Shown: positions 39,733 through 51,052, counted from the stretch's first letter. The stretch: 64,000 nucleotides of DNA from Acidimicrobiales bacterium (GCA_040219085.1 JAVJTC010000002.1:81045-145044), one strand, 5' to 3'. Numbers and translations: made by a program. Notes: generated by a model not told the origin, from the sequence alone.

Positions 39733-41247
39733 GTGTCCGACCAGCCCACACCCGAGACCGCCGCCCCAGGATCCGTCGCCACGCTCGACGACTCCCAGTT
39801 CGGGACCTTCGCTCCCGACGGCACGTACATCCCACGCCAGATCGTCGGGGAGGACATCCCCGACACCGAACTCGAGTCGGCATACGACGCCACCATGGTC
39901 TCGGTCGAGGACGGCGCGCTGGTCGACGGGATCGTCGTGAAGGTCGACGCGGACGAGGTGCTGCTCGACATCGGCTTCAAGTCCGAGGGCGTGATCCCGG
40001 CGCGGGAACTGTCGATCCGCAACGACGTGGATCCCTCCGAGGTCGTCAGCGTCGGTGATTCGGTCGAGGCCCTCGTTCTCCAGAAGGAGGACAAGGAGGG
40101 TCGCCTGATCCTGTCCAAGAAGCGCGCCCAGTACGAGCGTGCGTGGGGCCGGATCGAGGAGATCAAGGAAGCCGAAGGTGTCGTGACCGGGCCGGTGATC
40201 GAGGTCGTCAAGGGCGGTCTGATCGTCGACATCGGGCTGCGCGGCTTCCTGCCCGCATCCCTCGTCGAGTTGCGCCGCGTGCGTGACCTCCAGCCCTACG
40301 TGGGCCAGGAGATCGAAGCCAAGATCATCGAGCTCGACAAGAACCGCAACAACGTGGTCCTGTCCCGTCGGGCATGGCTCGAGGAGACCCAGAAGGAACA
40401 GCGCGAGGAGTTCCTCGACAACCTCAAGCCGGGCGAGCGACGCAAGGGCGTCGTCTCCTCGGTCGTCAACTTCGGTGCCTTCGTGGACCTCGGTGGGATG
40501 GACGGGCTCGTCCACGTCTCGGAGCTGTCCTGGAAGCACGTCGACCACCCCAGCTCGGTCGTCTCCGTCGGTGACGAGGTCGAGATCCAGGTCCTCGAAG
40601 TCGATCTCGACCGTGAACGGATCAGCCTCTCGCTCAAGGCCACCCAGCAGGATCCCTGGCAGGAGTTCGCCTCCAACCACCGCGTCGGCGAGCTCGTCTA
40701 CGGCCGGGTCACCAAGCTGGTGCCCTTCGGTGCGTTCGTGCAGGTCGGTGAGTCCATCGAGGGACTGGTGCACATCTCGGAGATGTCGACGCACCACGTC
40801 GACGTCCCCGAGCAGGTGGTCACCCCCGGCGAGGAGCTGTGGGTGAAGATCATCGACATCGACCTCCAGCGCCGTCGGATCAGCCTCTCGATCAAGCAGG
40901 CGGCCGAAGGTGGCGTTGTCGCCGCGGAGTACCAGGAGCACTTCGGCGAGCACGCCTACGACGACGAGGGCAACTACATCGGTCCCCAGGGCGACGAGGC
41001 CTCCACCGAGCAGATGGACGAGGCATGGGCCGCGTACTACGCCGAGTACGGCGAGGGTGCGGACGCGTCGGCCCCGGCCGCTCCGGACGGGCCTGCCCCG
41101 TCACCACCCGCTGCTGCGCCTGCTGAGGCGGTGGCACCCGCCGAGGCCTCTGTCGAGGCTGAGGTGGCTGCGGCGCCTGCCGAGGCTGAGCCGCCCGCTG
41201 CTGAGGTTGCGGTACCGGGCGAGCCCGCCGACGAAGCGACTTCCTGA
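39733..41247 (+). CDS. rpsA: 30S ribosomal protein S1
   Basis: A 504-residue S1 with four S1/OB domains (about 49-118, 134-200, 219-287 and 306-373), the actinobacterial layout. Signatures are KVDADEVLLDIGFKSEGVIPARELS, VIEVVKGGLIVDIGLRGFLPASLVELRRVRDLQPY, KGVVSSVVNFGAFVDLGGMDGLVHVSELSWKHVDHP, and KLVPFGAFVQVGESIEGLVHISEMS. The C-terminal tail is acidic, then Ala/Pro-rich. The GTG at 39733 is chosen because it gives the usual short N-terminus; an in-frame GTG at 39694 lies inside the leader hairpin. Confidence 0.96.
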   Translation: MSDQPTPETAAPGSVATLDDSQFGTFAPDGTYIPRQIVGEDIPDTELESAYDATMVSVEDGALVDGIVVKVDADEVLLDIGFKSEGVIPARELSIRNDVDPSEVVSVGDSVEALVLQKEDKEGRLILSKKRAQYERAWGRIEEIKEAEGVVTGPVIEVVKGGLIVDIGLRGFLPASLVELRRVRDLQPYVGQEIEAKIIELDKNRNNVVLSRRAWLEETQKEQREEFLDNLKPGERRKGVVSSVVNFGAFVDLGGMDGLVHVSELSWKHVDHPSSVVSVGDEVEIQVLEVDLDRERISLSLKATQQDPWQEFASNHRVGELVYGRVTKLVPFGAFVQVGESIEGLVHISEMSTHHVDVPEQVVTPGEELWVKIIDIDLQRRRISLSIKQAAEGGVVAAEYQEHFGEHAYDDEGNYIGPQGDEASTEQMDEAWAAYYAEYGEGADASAPAAPDGPAPSPPAAAPAEAVAPAEASVEAEVAAAPAEAEPPAAEVAVPGEPADEATS

Positions 41248-41255
41248 CCACAGGG

Positions 41256-41283
41256 GCGGAGGTGGGGGAGACCCCGCCTCCGC
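41256..41283. terminator. Hairpin between convergent rpsA and NarL-type regulator
   Basis: GCGGAGG (41256-41262) pairs with CCTCCGC (41277-41283), and inside it GGGG (41265-41268) with CCCC (41272-41275). There is no T-run. It abuts the regulator's stop codon and can serve both genes. Confidence 0.6.
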
Positions 41284-41979
41284 TCAGGTCAACTCGACGA
41301 TTCCCTGGCGGACACCTTCGATGACCGCCTGGGTCCGGTCACGCACACCGAGCTTCGAGTAGATCGAAGCCAGGTGGTTCTTGACGGTCTTCTGGCTGAT
41401 GAACAGCCGCTCGGCCACCTCGGTCGTGGAGAGCCCGTCGGTGATCAACTGGAGGACCTCCTCCTCACGTGGTGTCACGAGGGACTCGGTGCGCGTGCGG
41501 CCGTTGCCGCTGTGGTGGGTGGCACCGTTGGAGGTTCGCGGCGTCGTCTCGGAACGGGAACCGCCGCCGGCGGGACGCGCGAGGTGCGGCTTCATGTGCG
41601 GGTCGATGACCGTCTGGCCCTCGGCGGCGAGTCGGGTCGCCGTCACGAGCTCACGCATCGAGCAGGTCTTGAGGAGATAGCCACACGCTCCCGCGCGCAC
41701 CGCGCGGGTCAGCATCTCGCGCTCGGTGTGCATGGTCAGGATGACGACCCGGGTGCCGGGGAGCAGGTCGCGGATGCGACTGCAGGCCTCGAGGCCGTCC
41801 ATGTCGGGCATCGAGATGTCGGTGAGCACGACGTCCGGCTCGACCTCACGTGCGCGTTCGAGTGCCTCACGCCCGGTGGCTGCGGTGCCCACGACATCGA
41901 CACCGGCCTCGACGAACGCCCGGTGGACGCTCTCGCGCATCAGTGTGTGGTCGTCCACGATGAGAAGCCGATACGTCAT
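41284..41979 (-). CDS. NarL/LuxR-family response regulator
   Basis: A 231-residue two-component regulator. The receiver has LLIVDDHTLMRESV, phospho-acceptor Asp 54 (VVLTDISMPDMDG), LTMHTE and YLLKTCSM. A Ser/Gly/Thr-rich linker (about 133-163) leads to the LuxR helix-turn-helix LVTPREEEVLQLITDGLSTTEVAERLFISQKTVKNHLASIYSKLGVRDRTQAV. There is no sensor kinase beside it, so it is an orphan here. The ATG at 41979 has a GGGAGGGG Shine-Dalgarno close upstream. Confidence 0.92.
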   Translation of the reverse strand: MTYRLLIVDDHTLMRESVHRAFVEAGVDVVGTAATGREALERAREVEPDVVLTDISMPDMDGLEACSRIRDLLPGTRVVILTMHTEREMLTRAVRAGACGYLLKTCSMRELVTATRLAAEGQTVIDPHMKPHLARPAGGGSRSETTPRTSNGATHHSGNGRTRTESLVTPREEEVLQLITDGLSTTEVAERLFISQKTVKNHLASIYSKLGVRDRTQAVIEGVRQGIVELT

Positions 41980-42081
41980 TCAGCCCCTCCCAGTGGCTCG
42001 GCGGCGTCTGACCCGTCCTTCGTGGGACTGATATCGGCAGGTCGGGGTGTCGTGTTGAGTCATCCGGCCCATATGAGCCTG

Positions 42082-42087
42082 TAGTTT
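42082..42087 (+). promoter_or_regulatory. -10 hexamer of leaderless coaE
   Basis: TAGTTT, 7 nt before the ATG at 42095. Confidence 0.55.
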
Positions 42088-42094
42088 CGGGCGG

Positions 42095-42727
42095 ATGCTG
42101 GAAGTCGGACTCACCGGGGGAATCGGCGCAGGCAAGTCCACGGTGGCCACGCTGCTGGTCGCGCGGGGGGCGGTCCTCATCGACGCCGATGCGATCGTGC
42201 GCGAGCTCCAGGAGCCCGGTGAACCCGTCTTCGACGCGATGGTCGCCCACTTCGGGCCGAGCATCGTCGGCCCGGACGGAACGCTGGACCGGCCCGCCGT
42301 CGCGTCCGTCGTCTTCTCGGACCCCGACGAACTGGCCGCTCTCAACTCCCTGGTCCACCCGGCCGTCGTGGCCGAGATGACGCGGCGCCGTCGGTCCCTG
42401 GCGGGGACCGACGAGACGGTCGTGCTCGACATACCGCTGCTCGTGGAGGGCGGCTACCGCGACGTGGCCGTGATCGTCGTCGATGTCGATCCCGAGGTGG
42501 CCGTGCGGCGATTGGTCGAGGGCCGCGGTCTCGACGAGTCCGACGCCCGGGCGCGCGTCGCCGCGCAGGCATCGCGGGCCGACCGCCTCGCAGCGGCCGA
42601 CTTCGTCATCGACAACTCGGGTGACCCCGACGACCTGACGGCCGAGGTCGACCGTTGCTGGGAGTGGATCGGCTGCCTTCCTCGGCCCGAGCCCGGCACG
42701 CTTCCCCCGGATCTGCGCGATGTCTGA
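42095..42727 (+). CDS. coaE: Dephospho-CoA kinase
   Basis: The last enzyme of coenzyme A synthesis, a P-loop kinase of 210 residues. [13 protein letters not shown] is the Walker A motif. [40 protein letters not shown] and [21 protein letters not shown] are family signatures. Mycobacterial CoaE carries an extra C-terminal domain that is absent here. It is followed closely by uvrB, which has its own promoter. Confidence 0.95.
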   Translation: MLEVGLTGGIGAGKSTVATLLVARGAVLIDADAIVRELQEPGEPVFDAMVAHFGPSIVGPDGTLDRPAVASVVFSDPDELAALNSLVHPAVVAEMTRRRRSLAGTDETVVLDIPLLVEGGYRDVAVIVVDVDPEVAVRRLVEGRGLDESDARARVAAQASRADRLAAADFVIDNSGDPDDLTAEVDRCWEWIGCLPRPEPGTLPPDLRDV

Positions 42728-42749
42728 CGAGGCTGTCGCACCACGTCGG

Positions 42750-42755
42750 TAGGAT
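42750..42755 (+). promoter_or_regulatory. -10 hexamer of leaderless uvrB
   Basis: TAGGAT, 7 nt before the GTG at 42763. No LexA-type SOS box was noticed around it. Confidence 0.6.
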
Positions 42756-42762
42756 CGGCCGG

Positions 42763-44844
42763 GTGAGCACTTCCCCGGCCAAAGCCTCCCCGGCCAGGGA
42801 GGCATCCCCGTCGTCGCCGGCTTTCGTGATGCGCGCCGAGTTCGAGCCCGCCGGTGATCAGCCTGCCGCCATCGAGGCGCTGAGCAAGGGGCTCGAGCGT
42901 GGCGACCGCTTCCAGACCCTGCTGGGGATCACAGGGTCGGGCAAGAGCGCCACCATCGCGTGGACCATCGAGAAGGTGCAGCGGCCGACGCTCGTGATCG
43001 CACCGAACAAGTCGCTGGCCGCCCAGCTGGCGAACGAGCTGCGGGAGTTCTTCCCCGACAACCGGGTGGAGTACTTCGTCTCCTACTACGACTACTACCA
43101 GCCCGAGGCGTACATGCCCTCGAGCGACACCTACATCGAGAAGGACTCGTCGGTCAACGACGAGATTGACCGGCTCCGCCATGCGTCCACGTCGGCGCTG
43201 CTGACCCGCCGGGACGTGATCGTCGTCGCGTCGGTCTCGTGCATCTACGGCCTCGGTGGTCCCGACGAGTACCGCGAGCAGTTGTGCGTCGTACGGGTGG
43301 GGGAGTCGCACGACCAGCGGGACATCCTCCGCCAGCTCGTGGACATCCAGTACGAGCGCAACGACGCCAATCTCGTGCGCGGCAAGTTCCGTGTCCGTGG
43401 GGACACGCTCGAGGTCCACCCGGCCTACGAGGAGACGGTCGCACGCATCGAGTTCTTCGGCGACGAGGTCGAACAGATCTCGATCGTCGACCCGGTCACC
43501 GGTGAGCGCCTGCGCACGGTGGACGAACTCGTCGTCTTCCCGGCCACCCACTACGTCGCGTCCGAGGAGCGGATGAGGGCCGCCATGGGTCGCATCGAGA
43601 AGGAGTTGCAGACCCAGCTCGCCCGCTTCGAGGAGGAGGGGAAGCTCCTCGAGGCCCAGCGCCTGCGGATGCGCACCGAGTACGACCTCGAGATGATGGC
43701 CGAGGTCGGCTACTGCAACGGGATCGAGAACTACTCGGCGCCGATCGACGGTCGTGCGCCGGGGGAGCCGCCGTTCACGCTGCTGGACTACTTCCCCGAG
43801 GACTTCGTGACCGTCATCGACGAGTCCCACGTCGCGGTACCCCAGATGCACGGCCAGTACGAGGGCGATCGCAGCCGCAAGGAGACCCTCATCGACCACG
43901 GGTTCCGACTCCCATCGGCGGCGGACAACCGACCGCTGACCTTCGACGAGATCATGGCCCGCATCGGCCAGACCGTGTTCCTGTCGGCCACGCCGGGCGC
44001 CTACGAGATCGACGTGTCCGATCAGGTGGTGGAACAGATCGTCCGCCCGACCGGGCTGATCGACCCCGAGGTGATCGTGCGGCCGACGAAGGGCCAGATC
44101 GACGACCTGGTGGGCGAGATCAACGAGCGGACCGAGGCGGGGGGTCGGATCCTCGTCACCACGTTGACGAAGAAGATGTCCGAGGACCTGACCGACTACC
44201 TGTTGGAGCTCGGCCTGCGGGTCCGCTACCTCCACAGCGAGGTCGACACCATCGAACGGATAGAGATCCTCCGTGATCTCCGTCTCGGGGAGTTCGACGT
44301 GCTGGTCGGGATCAACCTCCTACGGGAGGGTCTGGACCTCCCCGAGGTGTCACTCGTCGCCATCCTCGACGCCGACAAGGAGGGTTTCCTGCGGTCGGAG
44401 ACCTCTCTGATCCAGATGATCGGACGCGCTGCGCGTAACGTCGACGGTCAGGTGGTGATGTACGCGGACCAGATGACGGACTCGATGCAGAGGGCCATCT
44501 CCGAGACCAACCGCCGACGCGGTCTGCAGCAGGCCTACAACGAGGAACACGGGATCGACCCCCAGACGGTCCGCAAGGCCGTCACCGACATCCTCGCGAT
44601 GATCCGGCCGGGCGCGGCCACCGCGCCGGTGCCCGGCGACGGTGAGCGCCGGATGCGTCCCGGCGAGCGTGAGCGTCTCATCGAGAGCGTGTCAGAGCTC
44701 CCCCACGAACAGATCGAGAGGCTGATCTCCACCTTGACGACCGAGATGAACGACGCCGCGGCGGATCTCAAGTTCGAGTACGCCGCGCGGTTGCGTGACG
44801 AGATCAAGGAGCTCAAGCGGGAGCTCCGGGAGCTGGTGGGCTGA
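42763..44844 (+). CDS. uvrB: Excinuclease ABC subunit B
   Basis: Damage-verifying helicase-like subunit of nucleotide excision repair, 693 residues. An extension of about 24 residues rich in Ser/Ala/Pro precedes the core ([14 protein letters not shown]). Walker A is [10 protein letters not shown]. The beta hairpin that clamps DNA is [14 protein letters not shown]. Helicase motifs include [11 protein letters not shown] and [18 protein letters not shown], and the C-terminal UVR domain ([30 protein letters not shown]) binds UvrC. uvrA follows 4 bases later, and uvrC is at 52927. Confidence 0.97.
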   Translation: MSTSPAKASPAREASPSSPAFVMRAEFEPAGDQPAAIEALSKGLERGDRFQTLLGITGSGKSATIAWTIEKVQRPTLVIAPNKSLAAQLANELREFFPDNRVEYFVSYYDYYQPEAYMPSSDTYIEKDSSVNDEIDRLRHASTSALLTRRDVIVVASVSCIYGLGGPDEYREQLCVVRVGESHDQRDILRQLVDIQYERNDANLVRGKFRVRGDTLEVHPAYEETVARIEFFGDEVEQISIVDPVTGERLRTVDELVVFPATHYVASEERMRAAMGRIEKELQTQLARFEEEGKLLEAQRLRMRTEYDLEMMAEVGYCNGIENYSAPIDGRAPGEPPFTLLDYFPEDFVTVIDESHVAVPQMHGQYEGDRSRKETLIDHGFRLPSAADNRPLTFDEIMARIGQTVFLSATPGAYEIDVSDQVVEQIVRPTGLIDPEVIVRPTKGQIDDLVGEINERTEAGGRILVTTLTKKMSEDLTDYLLELGLRVRYLHSEVDTIERIEILRDLRLGEFDVLVGINLLREGLDLPEVSLVAILDADKEGFLRSETSLIQMIGRAARNVDGQVVMYADQMTDSMQRAISETNRRRGLQQAYNEEHGIDPQTVRKAVTDILAMIRPGAATAPVPGDGERRMRPGERERLIESVSELPHEQIERLISTLTTEMNDAAADLKFEYAARLRDEIKELKRELRELVG

Positions 44845-44848
44845 GGCG

Positions 44849-47734
44849 ATGGCGGACCGGTTGGTCATCCAGGGTGCGCGCGAGCACAACCTGCGCGACG
44901 TCTCGCTCGAGCTGCCACGCGAGAAGCTCATCGGTTTCACCGGGATCTCGGGATCCGGCAAGTCGTCGCTCGCGTTCGACACCATCTACGCGGAGGGTCA
45001 GCGCCGCTATGTCGAGTCCCTCTCGGCGTACGCGCGTCAGTTCCTCGGCCAGATGGACAAGCCCGACGTCGACCTGATCGAGGGCCTGTCGCCGGCGATC
45101 TCCATCGACCAGAAGAGCGCCTCGCGCAATCCCCGCTCGACGGTGGGCACCATCACCGAGGTCTACGACTACCTGCGGCTCCTGTACGCCCGAATCGGCA
45201 TTCCCCACGACCCGGAGACAGGCGAGCAGCTCGTCCGCCAGACGCCCCAGCAGATCGTGGATCGCATCCTCGAGTTGCCTGAGGGGACCCGGTTCCAGGT
45301 GCTCGCGCCGGTGGTGCGGGGCCGCAAGGGCACCTACGAGCGTCTCCTGGCGGATCTCGCCGCCGAGGGGTTCGCGCGGGTGATGATCGACGGCGAGACC
45401 CACGAGCTGTCCGAGATCACCGGGACCGACGACGAGGGGCGGGCCCGCATCGAGCTCGCCCGCTACGAGATGCACGACATCGCCGTGGTGGTGGACCGGC
45501 TCGTGCTGCGTGACGGCATCGAACGACGCCTCACGGACTCGATCGAGACCGCCCTCGGACTGGCCGACGGCGTCGCGCAGATCGAGATAGTCCCGCGTGC
45601 CGATGACGACGAGACCGAGGCCGAGACGGTCACGTTCTCCCAGCACCTCGCCCGCCCCAGTGACGGGAAGAGTTTCGAGGAGCTCGCGCCCAGGAACTTC
45701 TCGTTCAACTCGCCCTACGGCGCATGTCCGCACTGTGACGGCCTCGGCACGGTCTTCGAGGTGGACCCTGAGCTGATCGTCCCCAACGGTGATCTGTCGC
45801 TCGACGACGGCGCCATCGCGCCGTGGGCCGGCGGCCGCAGCCGGTACTTCAGCCGCCTCGTCGAGGCGGTGGCTGACGATGCCGGTATCGACCGCACCGT
45901 CGCCTGGGATGACCTGACGGCCAACGAGCGCCACATCATGTTGCACGGCGGCGTCGCCGAGAAGGTGACCGTCCGGTACAAGAACCGCTACGGCCGGACC
46001 CGGACCTACAACGCCCGCTTCGACGGCGTCGTGCCCTATCTCCAGCGTCGCCACGCCGACGCGGACTCGGACTCCGTGCGCGAGCAGGTCGAGGGGTACA
46101 TGCGGGAGGTGAACTGTCCCGATTGCGACGGCGCCCGTCTGCGCCCGCTGTCGCTGGCGGTCACGGTCGACGACCACAACCTCAGCGAGATCTGTTCCCT
46201 GTCGATCCGCGATGCGGCAGCTGTCCTCGCGGGGCTGGAGCTCTCGGACCGCGACGCGATGATCGCGGCCGAGGTCCTCAAGGAGATCAACAGCCGCCTC
46301 GGGTTCCTCCTCGACGTCGGTCTGGACTACCTCACCCTCGGTCGTTCGGCCGGGACACTGTCGGGTGGCGAGGCCCAGCGCATCCGCCTGGCGTCGCAGA
46401 TCGGCTCGGGTCTGGTCGGGGTCCTCTACGTCCTGGACGAACCGTCGATCGGGCTCCACCAGCGTGACAACGCCCGTCTGATCGAGACCCTGCTGCGGCT
46501 CCGGGACCTCGGGAACACGGTGATCGTCGTCGAACACGACGAGGACACCATCCGGGCGTGTGACCACGTCGTGGACATCGGTCCCGGCGCCGGCGAGCAC
46601 GGCGGCGAGGTCGTCCACTCGGGCACGGTCGCCAAGTTGTTGAAGAGCCGCTCGTCGCTCACCGGCAAGTACCTGTCGGGCAGGAAGTCCATCCCGGTGC
46701 CCGCGATGCGCCGCAAGCCCGGCGGGGACTGGCTCGTGGTGAGGGGTGCGAAGGAGAACAACCTCCGCGACATCGACGTGGAGTTCCCACTCGGGTGCTT
46801 CGTCACGGTGACCGGTGTGTCGGGGTCGGGCAAGAGCACCCTTGTCAATGAGATCCTGTACAAGTCGCTGATGCAGACGGTGTACCGGTCGAAGGTCGCC
46901 CCAGGTCGCCACAAGACGGTCGAAGGACTCGACGCCCTCGACAAGGTGATCAACATCGACCAGCAGCCGATCGGTCGCACCCCCCGGTCCAACCCGGCCA
47001 CCTACACGGGCGTCTTCGACCACATCCGCAAGCTGTTCGCGAAGACCCACGAGTCCCGTGTGCGGGGCTACATGCCGGGCCGCTTCTCCTTCAACGTCAA
47101 GGGCGGTCGCTGCGAGGCGTGCGCCGGTGACGGGACCATCAAGATCGAGATGCACTTCCTGCCCGACGTCTATGTCCCCTGCGAGGTCTGCAAGGGGGCG
47201 CGCTACAACCGCGACACCCTCGACATCGAGTTCAAGGGCCGCAACATCGCCGAGGTCCTGGACCTGTCGTGCGAGGAGGCACTCGAGTTCTTCTCGAACC
47301 AGCCGCCCATCGCACGGCACATGCAGACCCTCGTGGACGTCGGGCTCGGCTACGTCCGCCTCGGCCAACCCGCGCCCACCCTGTCGGGCGGTGAGGCGCA
47401 GCGGGTGAAACTGGCCTCGGAGCTCGCCAAGCGGTCCACCGGCCACACCATCTACATCCTCGACGAGCCGACGACGGGCCTGCATTTCGAGGACATCCGC
47501 AAGCTGTTGACCGTCCTCGGCCGCCTGACGGACGCAGGGAACACGGTGCTCGTCATCGAGCACAACCTGGACGTCATCAAGACGGCGGACTGGGTGATCG
47601 ACCTGGGCCCCGAAGGCGGCGACGGCGGGGGAACGGTGCTCGCGGAGGGCCCCCCCGAGCTGGTGGCGAAGAACGACGATTCCTACACGGGGCAGTTCCT
47701 GCGGCCGATACTGGAAGCGGCGGGTACTCTGTAG
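44849..47734 (+). CDS. uvrA: Excinuclease ABC subunit A
   Basis: Damage-sensing ABC-type ATPase, 961 residues. There are two Walker A motifs ([13 protein letters not shown] and [13 protein letters not shown]), two ABC signatures ([16 protein letters not shown] and [16 protein letters not shown]), and zinc modules [10 protein letters not shown]...[11 protein letters not shown] and [10 protein letters not shown]...[11 protein letters not shown]. The ATG at 44849 directly follows uvrB, so both are on one transcript. The opposite strand has a very long open frame that is a GC-bias shadow. Confidence 0.97.
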   Translation: MADRLVIQGAREHNLRDVSLELPREKLIGFTGISGSGKSSLAFDTIYAEGQRRYVESLSAYARQFLGQMDKPDVDLIEGLSPAISIDQKSASRNPRSTVGTITEVYDYLRLLYARIGIPHDPETGEQLVRQTPQQIVDRILELPEGTRFQVLAPVVRGRKGTYERLLADLAAEGFARVMIDGETHELSEITGTDDEGRARIELARYEMHDIAVVVDRLVLRDGIERRLTDSIETALGLADGVAQIEIVPRADDDETEAETVTFSQHLARPSDGKSFEELAPRNFSFNSPYGACPHCDGLGTVFEVDPELIVPNGDLSLDDGAIAPWAGGRSRYFSRLVEAVADDAGIDRTVAWDDLTANERHIMLHGGVAEKVTVRYKNRYGRTRTYNARFDGVVPYLQRRHADADSDSVREQVEGYMREVNCPDCDGARLRPLSLAVTVDDHNLSEICSLSIRDAAAVLAGLELSDRDAMIAAEVLKEINSRLGFLLDVGLDYLTLGRSAGTLSGGEAQRIRLASQIGSGLVGVLYVLDEPSIGLHQRDNARLIETLLRLRDLGNTVIVVEHDEDTIRACDHVVDIGPGAGEHGGEVVHSGTVAKLLKSRSSLTGKYLSGRKSIPVPAMRRKPGGDWLVVRGAKENNLRDIDVEFPLGCFVTVTGVSGSGKSTLVNEILYKSLMQTVYRSKVAPGRHKTVEGLDALDKVINIDQQPIGRTPRSNPATYTGVFDHIRKLFAKTHESRVRGYMPGRFSFNVKGGRCEACAGDGTIKIEMHFLPDVYVPCEVCKGARYNRDTLDIEFKGRNIAEVLDLSCEEALEFFSNQPPIARHMQTLVDVGLGYVRLGQPAPTLSGGEAQRVKLASELAKRSTGHTIYILDEPTTGLHFEDIRKLLTVLGRLTDAGNTVLVIEHNLDVIKTADWVIDLGPEGGDGGGTVLAEGPPELVAKNDDSYTGQFLRPILEAAGTL

Positions 47735-47779
47735 ACACGTTCCCTTGCGCGGATCGTGGGGTTCTGTCAGGAGGTAATC

Positions 47780-50700
47780 GTGGCCGAGGAGGCGGGGGAA
47801 GCCGACCCGCTCCCCGCCGCGCGGCAGGCTGCGAAGACGCTCGACGCTGCAGGCGTCGGCTTCTATTTCTTCGACGTCGTCCACGACGTGATCCACTGGA
47901 ACGAGGCCCTACACCGCATCATGGGCACCGACCCCGAGTCGTTCGGCGCATGCGAAGCCGCGGTCGAGGCGAGGATTCACCCCGACGACGTTGCCCGATG
48001 GCGCCTTCGGGTCCGCAACCTGGCGTTGGCGGATGGCGACGATGACAGCCAGTTTCGCATCGTCAGGCCCGATGGCACGATCCGTTGGATCGAGGCACGA
48101 TCCTCGTGGGAGGAGGCTGTCGACGGGCGCCGACAGGTTCGCGGCGTGGTGCTCGACGTCACGGATCGCGTACAGACCGAGCTTCACCTGCGTGAGGTCA
48201 ACCGCCGGTTCGAGGAGGTGCAACACGTCGCCCGGGTCGGGAGTTGGGAATGGGCGCCGGCCTCCGACGCGGTGGTGTGGAGTGACACCATGTTCGAGAT
48301 CTTCGGGCGGGACCGGGCGAAGGGACCGTTGACGGCGCAGACCTACGCCGATCGGGTCCATCCCAACGACAGGCAGAAGGCCGAAGCCGCCGTCGCGCAG
48401 TCGCTCGTGGACGGCGAGTACGAGGTCGAGTACCGGATCATCCGTGAGGACGACGGCGAAGAGCGGGTGCTGCGATGTCGGGGGGTCACGACCTACGGCG
48501 CGGACGGGAGTACCGTGCGGCAGTCAGGCACGGCGATCGACGTCACCGAACTGCGCACGGCCGAGGCGGAGGCGTCCCGGAGTACCCGACGCCTGGCCGA
48601 CCTCGTCCAGCAGGCGCCCATCTCCTTGCAGGTCTACGACCGCGACGGTCACATGGTCGAAGGCAACCGCTCCTTCGGACGACTCTTCGGGATGGACACC
48701 GATCGAATGGACGCGTTGAGCGCGTACAGCGTCCTCGACGCCCCCCAGCTCGCCGCGGCGGGCGTTCAGGACACTCCGGAGCGGGCGCTACGGGGGGAGG
48801 TGGTGGACCTGCCGAGGATGCGCTACGAGACGGGCTCGACGCTGGCCAATCTGGGACTCCGGGTCGACGGTGCCGTGGCACCGTGGATCGAGGGACGCTT
48901 CTTCCCGCTCCGTAACGCAGAGGGCGCTGTCGACGGCATCGGGGCCGTCATCCTCGACGTCACGGCGCAGGTCGAGGCGGAGCAGATGAGGCATCAGGCC
49001 GAGGTCCGCCTCCGCACTGTCTTCGACCATGCTCCTCTGGGAACGGCGCTGTTCGAGACCGACGGAACCATCGTCGAGGCGAACCCGGCGTTCTGCCACC
49101 TCATCGGTCGTGATCCGGCAGAGATCATCGATCGATCGGTGAACGACTTCATTCACGACGAAGACGTCGTCCTGTACTCGCCGGACTACGTGAACCTGAT
49201 CGAAGGTCGGGCGGACAGCTACGTGGTGGACAAGCGCTTCGTCAGGCCGGGCGGTGAGATTCGGTGGTGCTCGGTGACGGTCGCGGCCGTCAGGGGCGAC
49301 GGCCGGGAGGCCCGGCAGGTCATCGCATCGGTCGAGGACGTCACGGAGCGACGCGCCGCCGAGAAGAAGGTCCGGCAGGCGGCGGAGGTGTTCCGTAGCA
49401 CCGCTGAGGTCGTCATGATCACCGATGTCGACGGTGTGCTCCTCGACGTCAACGAGGCCTTCACGCGGGTCACCGGCTATTCGCGAGAGGAGGCGATCGG
49501 TGCCACTCCGAGACTGCTCCAGTCCGGCCGTCACGACGACGGCTTCTACTGCGCCATGTGGGCCACCCTGCGTGAGGTCGGCCAGTGGCGCGGCGAGATC
49601 TGGAACCGACGCAAGAGCAGCGAGATCTATCCGGCGTTGTTGACCATCAGCGTCGTTCCCGGAACAGATGGTGAAGCTGTGGGCTACGTCGCGGTCGCGG
49701 CGGACATCACCTCGATGAAGCGGTCCGAGGAGCGACTCGACCACCTTGCCAACCACGACCCGCTGACAGGCCTCCCGAACCGCCGTCTCGTCGCGAGCCG
49801 CCTGGACCAGAGCATCGGCCGCGCGCAACGGAACCGATCGGGGTTGGCCCTGCTCTTCGTCGACATCGACCACTTCAAGTCCGTGAACGACGGCTTCAGC
49901 CACTCGGTCGGCGACGAACTGCTCAGAAGTGTCGCCGACCGTCTCGCCCGGGTGGTGCGTGACGAGGACACAGTCGCACGGATGGGTGGCGACGAGTTCC
50001 TCGTCCTCGTCGAGGGTGCGGGAGGAGTCGCGGAGGCGACGGTCGTCGTGGAGAAGCTCATGAGTTCGCTACGCGAGCCCTTCGGGGTCCGGGGCGGGGA
50101 GATCCGGGCCACGGTGAGCGTGGGGGTGAGCCTTTATCCCGACAACGGGACGGAAACGGCAGTGCTCCTGCGCAACGCGGATGCGGCGATGCACCGGGCG
50201 AAGGACGCCGGGCGCGACACCTACGAGTTCTACAGCCCGGGGATGACCGATGCCGCGGGTGAGTACGTCCGAATGGCGGGTGAACTCCGCCAGGCCCTGG
50301 AGAGGGGAGAGTTCCGACTCGTCTATCAGCCCCAGTTCTCACTCGCCTCGGGCCGGATCGTCGGTGTCGAGTCACTGGTGCGGTGGGATCATCCCGTCCA
50401 CGGGACCCTCCTGCCCGGTCGCTTCATACGGGTCGCCGAGCAGAGCGGCCTCATCCGTGACCTCGGAACCTGGATCCTGTGCGAGGCGTGCCGGCAGGGT
50501 GCCGACTGGGCGGACCGGGGAGTCGAGTTCGGTCGGATGGCCGTGAACCTGGCGAGTCAGCAACTGCGCCACGGGGACCTCCGTTCGGTGGTGGACCTCG
50601 CACTCGAGTCGACGGGCCTCAGTCCGAACCTCCTCGCTCTCGAGGTCACCGAGGGATTCATGATGGAACGACCCGACGACAGCGTGGAACTCCTGACCGA

Positions 50701-51022
50701 CCTGGTCGGTCTCGGAATTGAGATCGCGATCGACGACTTCGGGACCGGTTACTCCTCGCTGAGCTACCTGAAGCGCCTACCCATCCAGAAGCTGAAGATC
50801 GACCGGTCCTTCGTCGACGGGCTGCCCGACGACGGGGACGACGTTGCGATCGTCGAGGCGATCCTCGCCATGGGACGGTCACTGGGCATGGTGGTCATCG
50901 CCGAAGGGGTCGAGACCGAGGCTCAGGCTGCGGCGCTCATCGCGCGGGGATGTCACGAGGGTCAGGGGTTCCACCTCGCCCGGCCCATGACACCCACCGA
51001 GTTCGAGCAGAGGTTCGGTTGA
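47780..51022 (+). CDS. Multi-PAS GGDEF-EAL cyclic-di-GMP signalling protein
   Basis: A 1080-residue soluble sensor. Five PAS domains come first, including GVGFYFFDVVHDVIHWN (near 30), RVGSWEWAPASDAVVW, PISLQVYDRDGHMVEGN, PLGTALFETDGTIVEANPAF and VVMITDVDGVLLDVNEAFTRVTGY (ending near 640). A diguanylate cyclase domain follows (HDPLTGLPNRR to GGDEF at 736-740) with an intact RDED inhibitory site (727-730). The EAL phosphodiesterase domain comes last (ESL at 864-866, DDFGTGYSSLSYLK, IAEGVETEAQ). EAL reads ESL, but the Glu is kept. There are no transmembrane segments. The GTG at 47780 has AGGAGG 5 nt upstream. It could both make and break c-di-GMP. Confidence 0.93.
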   Translation: MAEEAGEADPLPAARQAAKTLDAAGVGFYFFDVVHDVIHWNEALHRIMGTDPESFGACEAAVEARIHPDDVARWRLRVRNLALADGDDDSQFRIVRPDGTIRWIEARSSWEEAVDGRRQVRGVVLDVTDRVQTELHLREVNRRFEEVQHVARVGSWEWAPASDAVVWSDTMFEIFGRDRAKGPLTAQTYADRVHPNDRQKAEAAVAQSLVDGEYEVEYRIIREDDGEERVLRCRGVTTYGADGSTVRQSGTAIDVTELRTAEAEASRSTRRLADLVQQAPISLQVYDRDGHMVEGNRSFGRLFGMDTDRMDALSAYSVLDAPQLAAAGVQDTPERALRGEVVDLPRMRYETGSTLANLGLRVDGAVAPWIEGRFFPLRNAEGAVDGIGAVILDVTAQVEAEQMRHQAEVRLRTVFDHAPLGTALFETDGTIVEANPAFCHLIGRDPAEIIDRSVNDFIHDEDVVLYSPDYVNLIEGRADSYVVDKRFVRPGGEIRWCSVTVAAVRGDGREARQVIASVEDVTERRAAEKKVRQAAEVFRSTAEVVMITDVDGVLLDVNEAFTRVTGYSREEAIGATPRLLQSGRHDDGFYCAMWATLREVGQWRGEIWNRRKSSEIYPALLTISVVPGTDGEAVGYVAVAADITSMKRSEERLDHLANHDPLTGLPNRRLVASRLDQSIGRAQRNRSGLALLFVDIDHFKSVNDGFSHSVGDELLRSVADRLARVVRDEDTVARMGGDEFLVLVEGAGGVAEATVVVEKLMSSLREPFGVRGGEIRATVSVGVSLYPDNGTETAVLLRNADAAMHRAKDAGRDTYEFYSPGMTDAAGEYVRMAGELRQALERGEFRLVYQPQFSLASGRIVGVESLVRWDHPVHGTLLPGRFIRVAEQSGLIRDLGTWILCEACRQGADWADRGVEFGRMAVNLASQQLRHGDLRSVVDLALESTGLSPNLLALEVTEGFMMERPDDSVELLTDLVGLGIEIAIDDFGTGYSSLSYLKRLPIQKLKIDRSFVDGLPDDGDDVAIVEAILAMGRSLGMVVIAEGVETEAQAAALIARGCHEGQGFHLARPMTPTEFEQRFG

Positions 51023-51052
51023 GGGCGTCTCGCTCTGTGTCGGGGGATGGTC

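Noticed and set aside
38602..40953. 783-codon open frame on the minus strand opposite polA, the methyltransferase and rpsA
   Set aside because: It spans three well-supported plus-strand genes and their promoters, and its translation is low-complexity shadow sequence.
44813..47896. 1027-codon open frame on the minus strand opposite uvrA
   Set aside because: GC bias at third positions leaves the antisense frame open. The translation has no recognisable motif and uvrA is certain on the plus strand.
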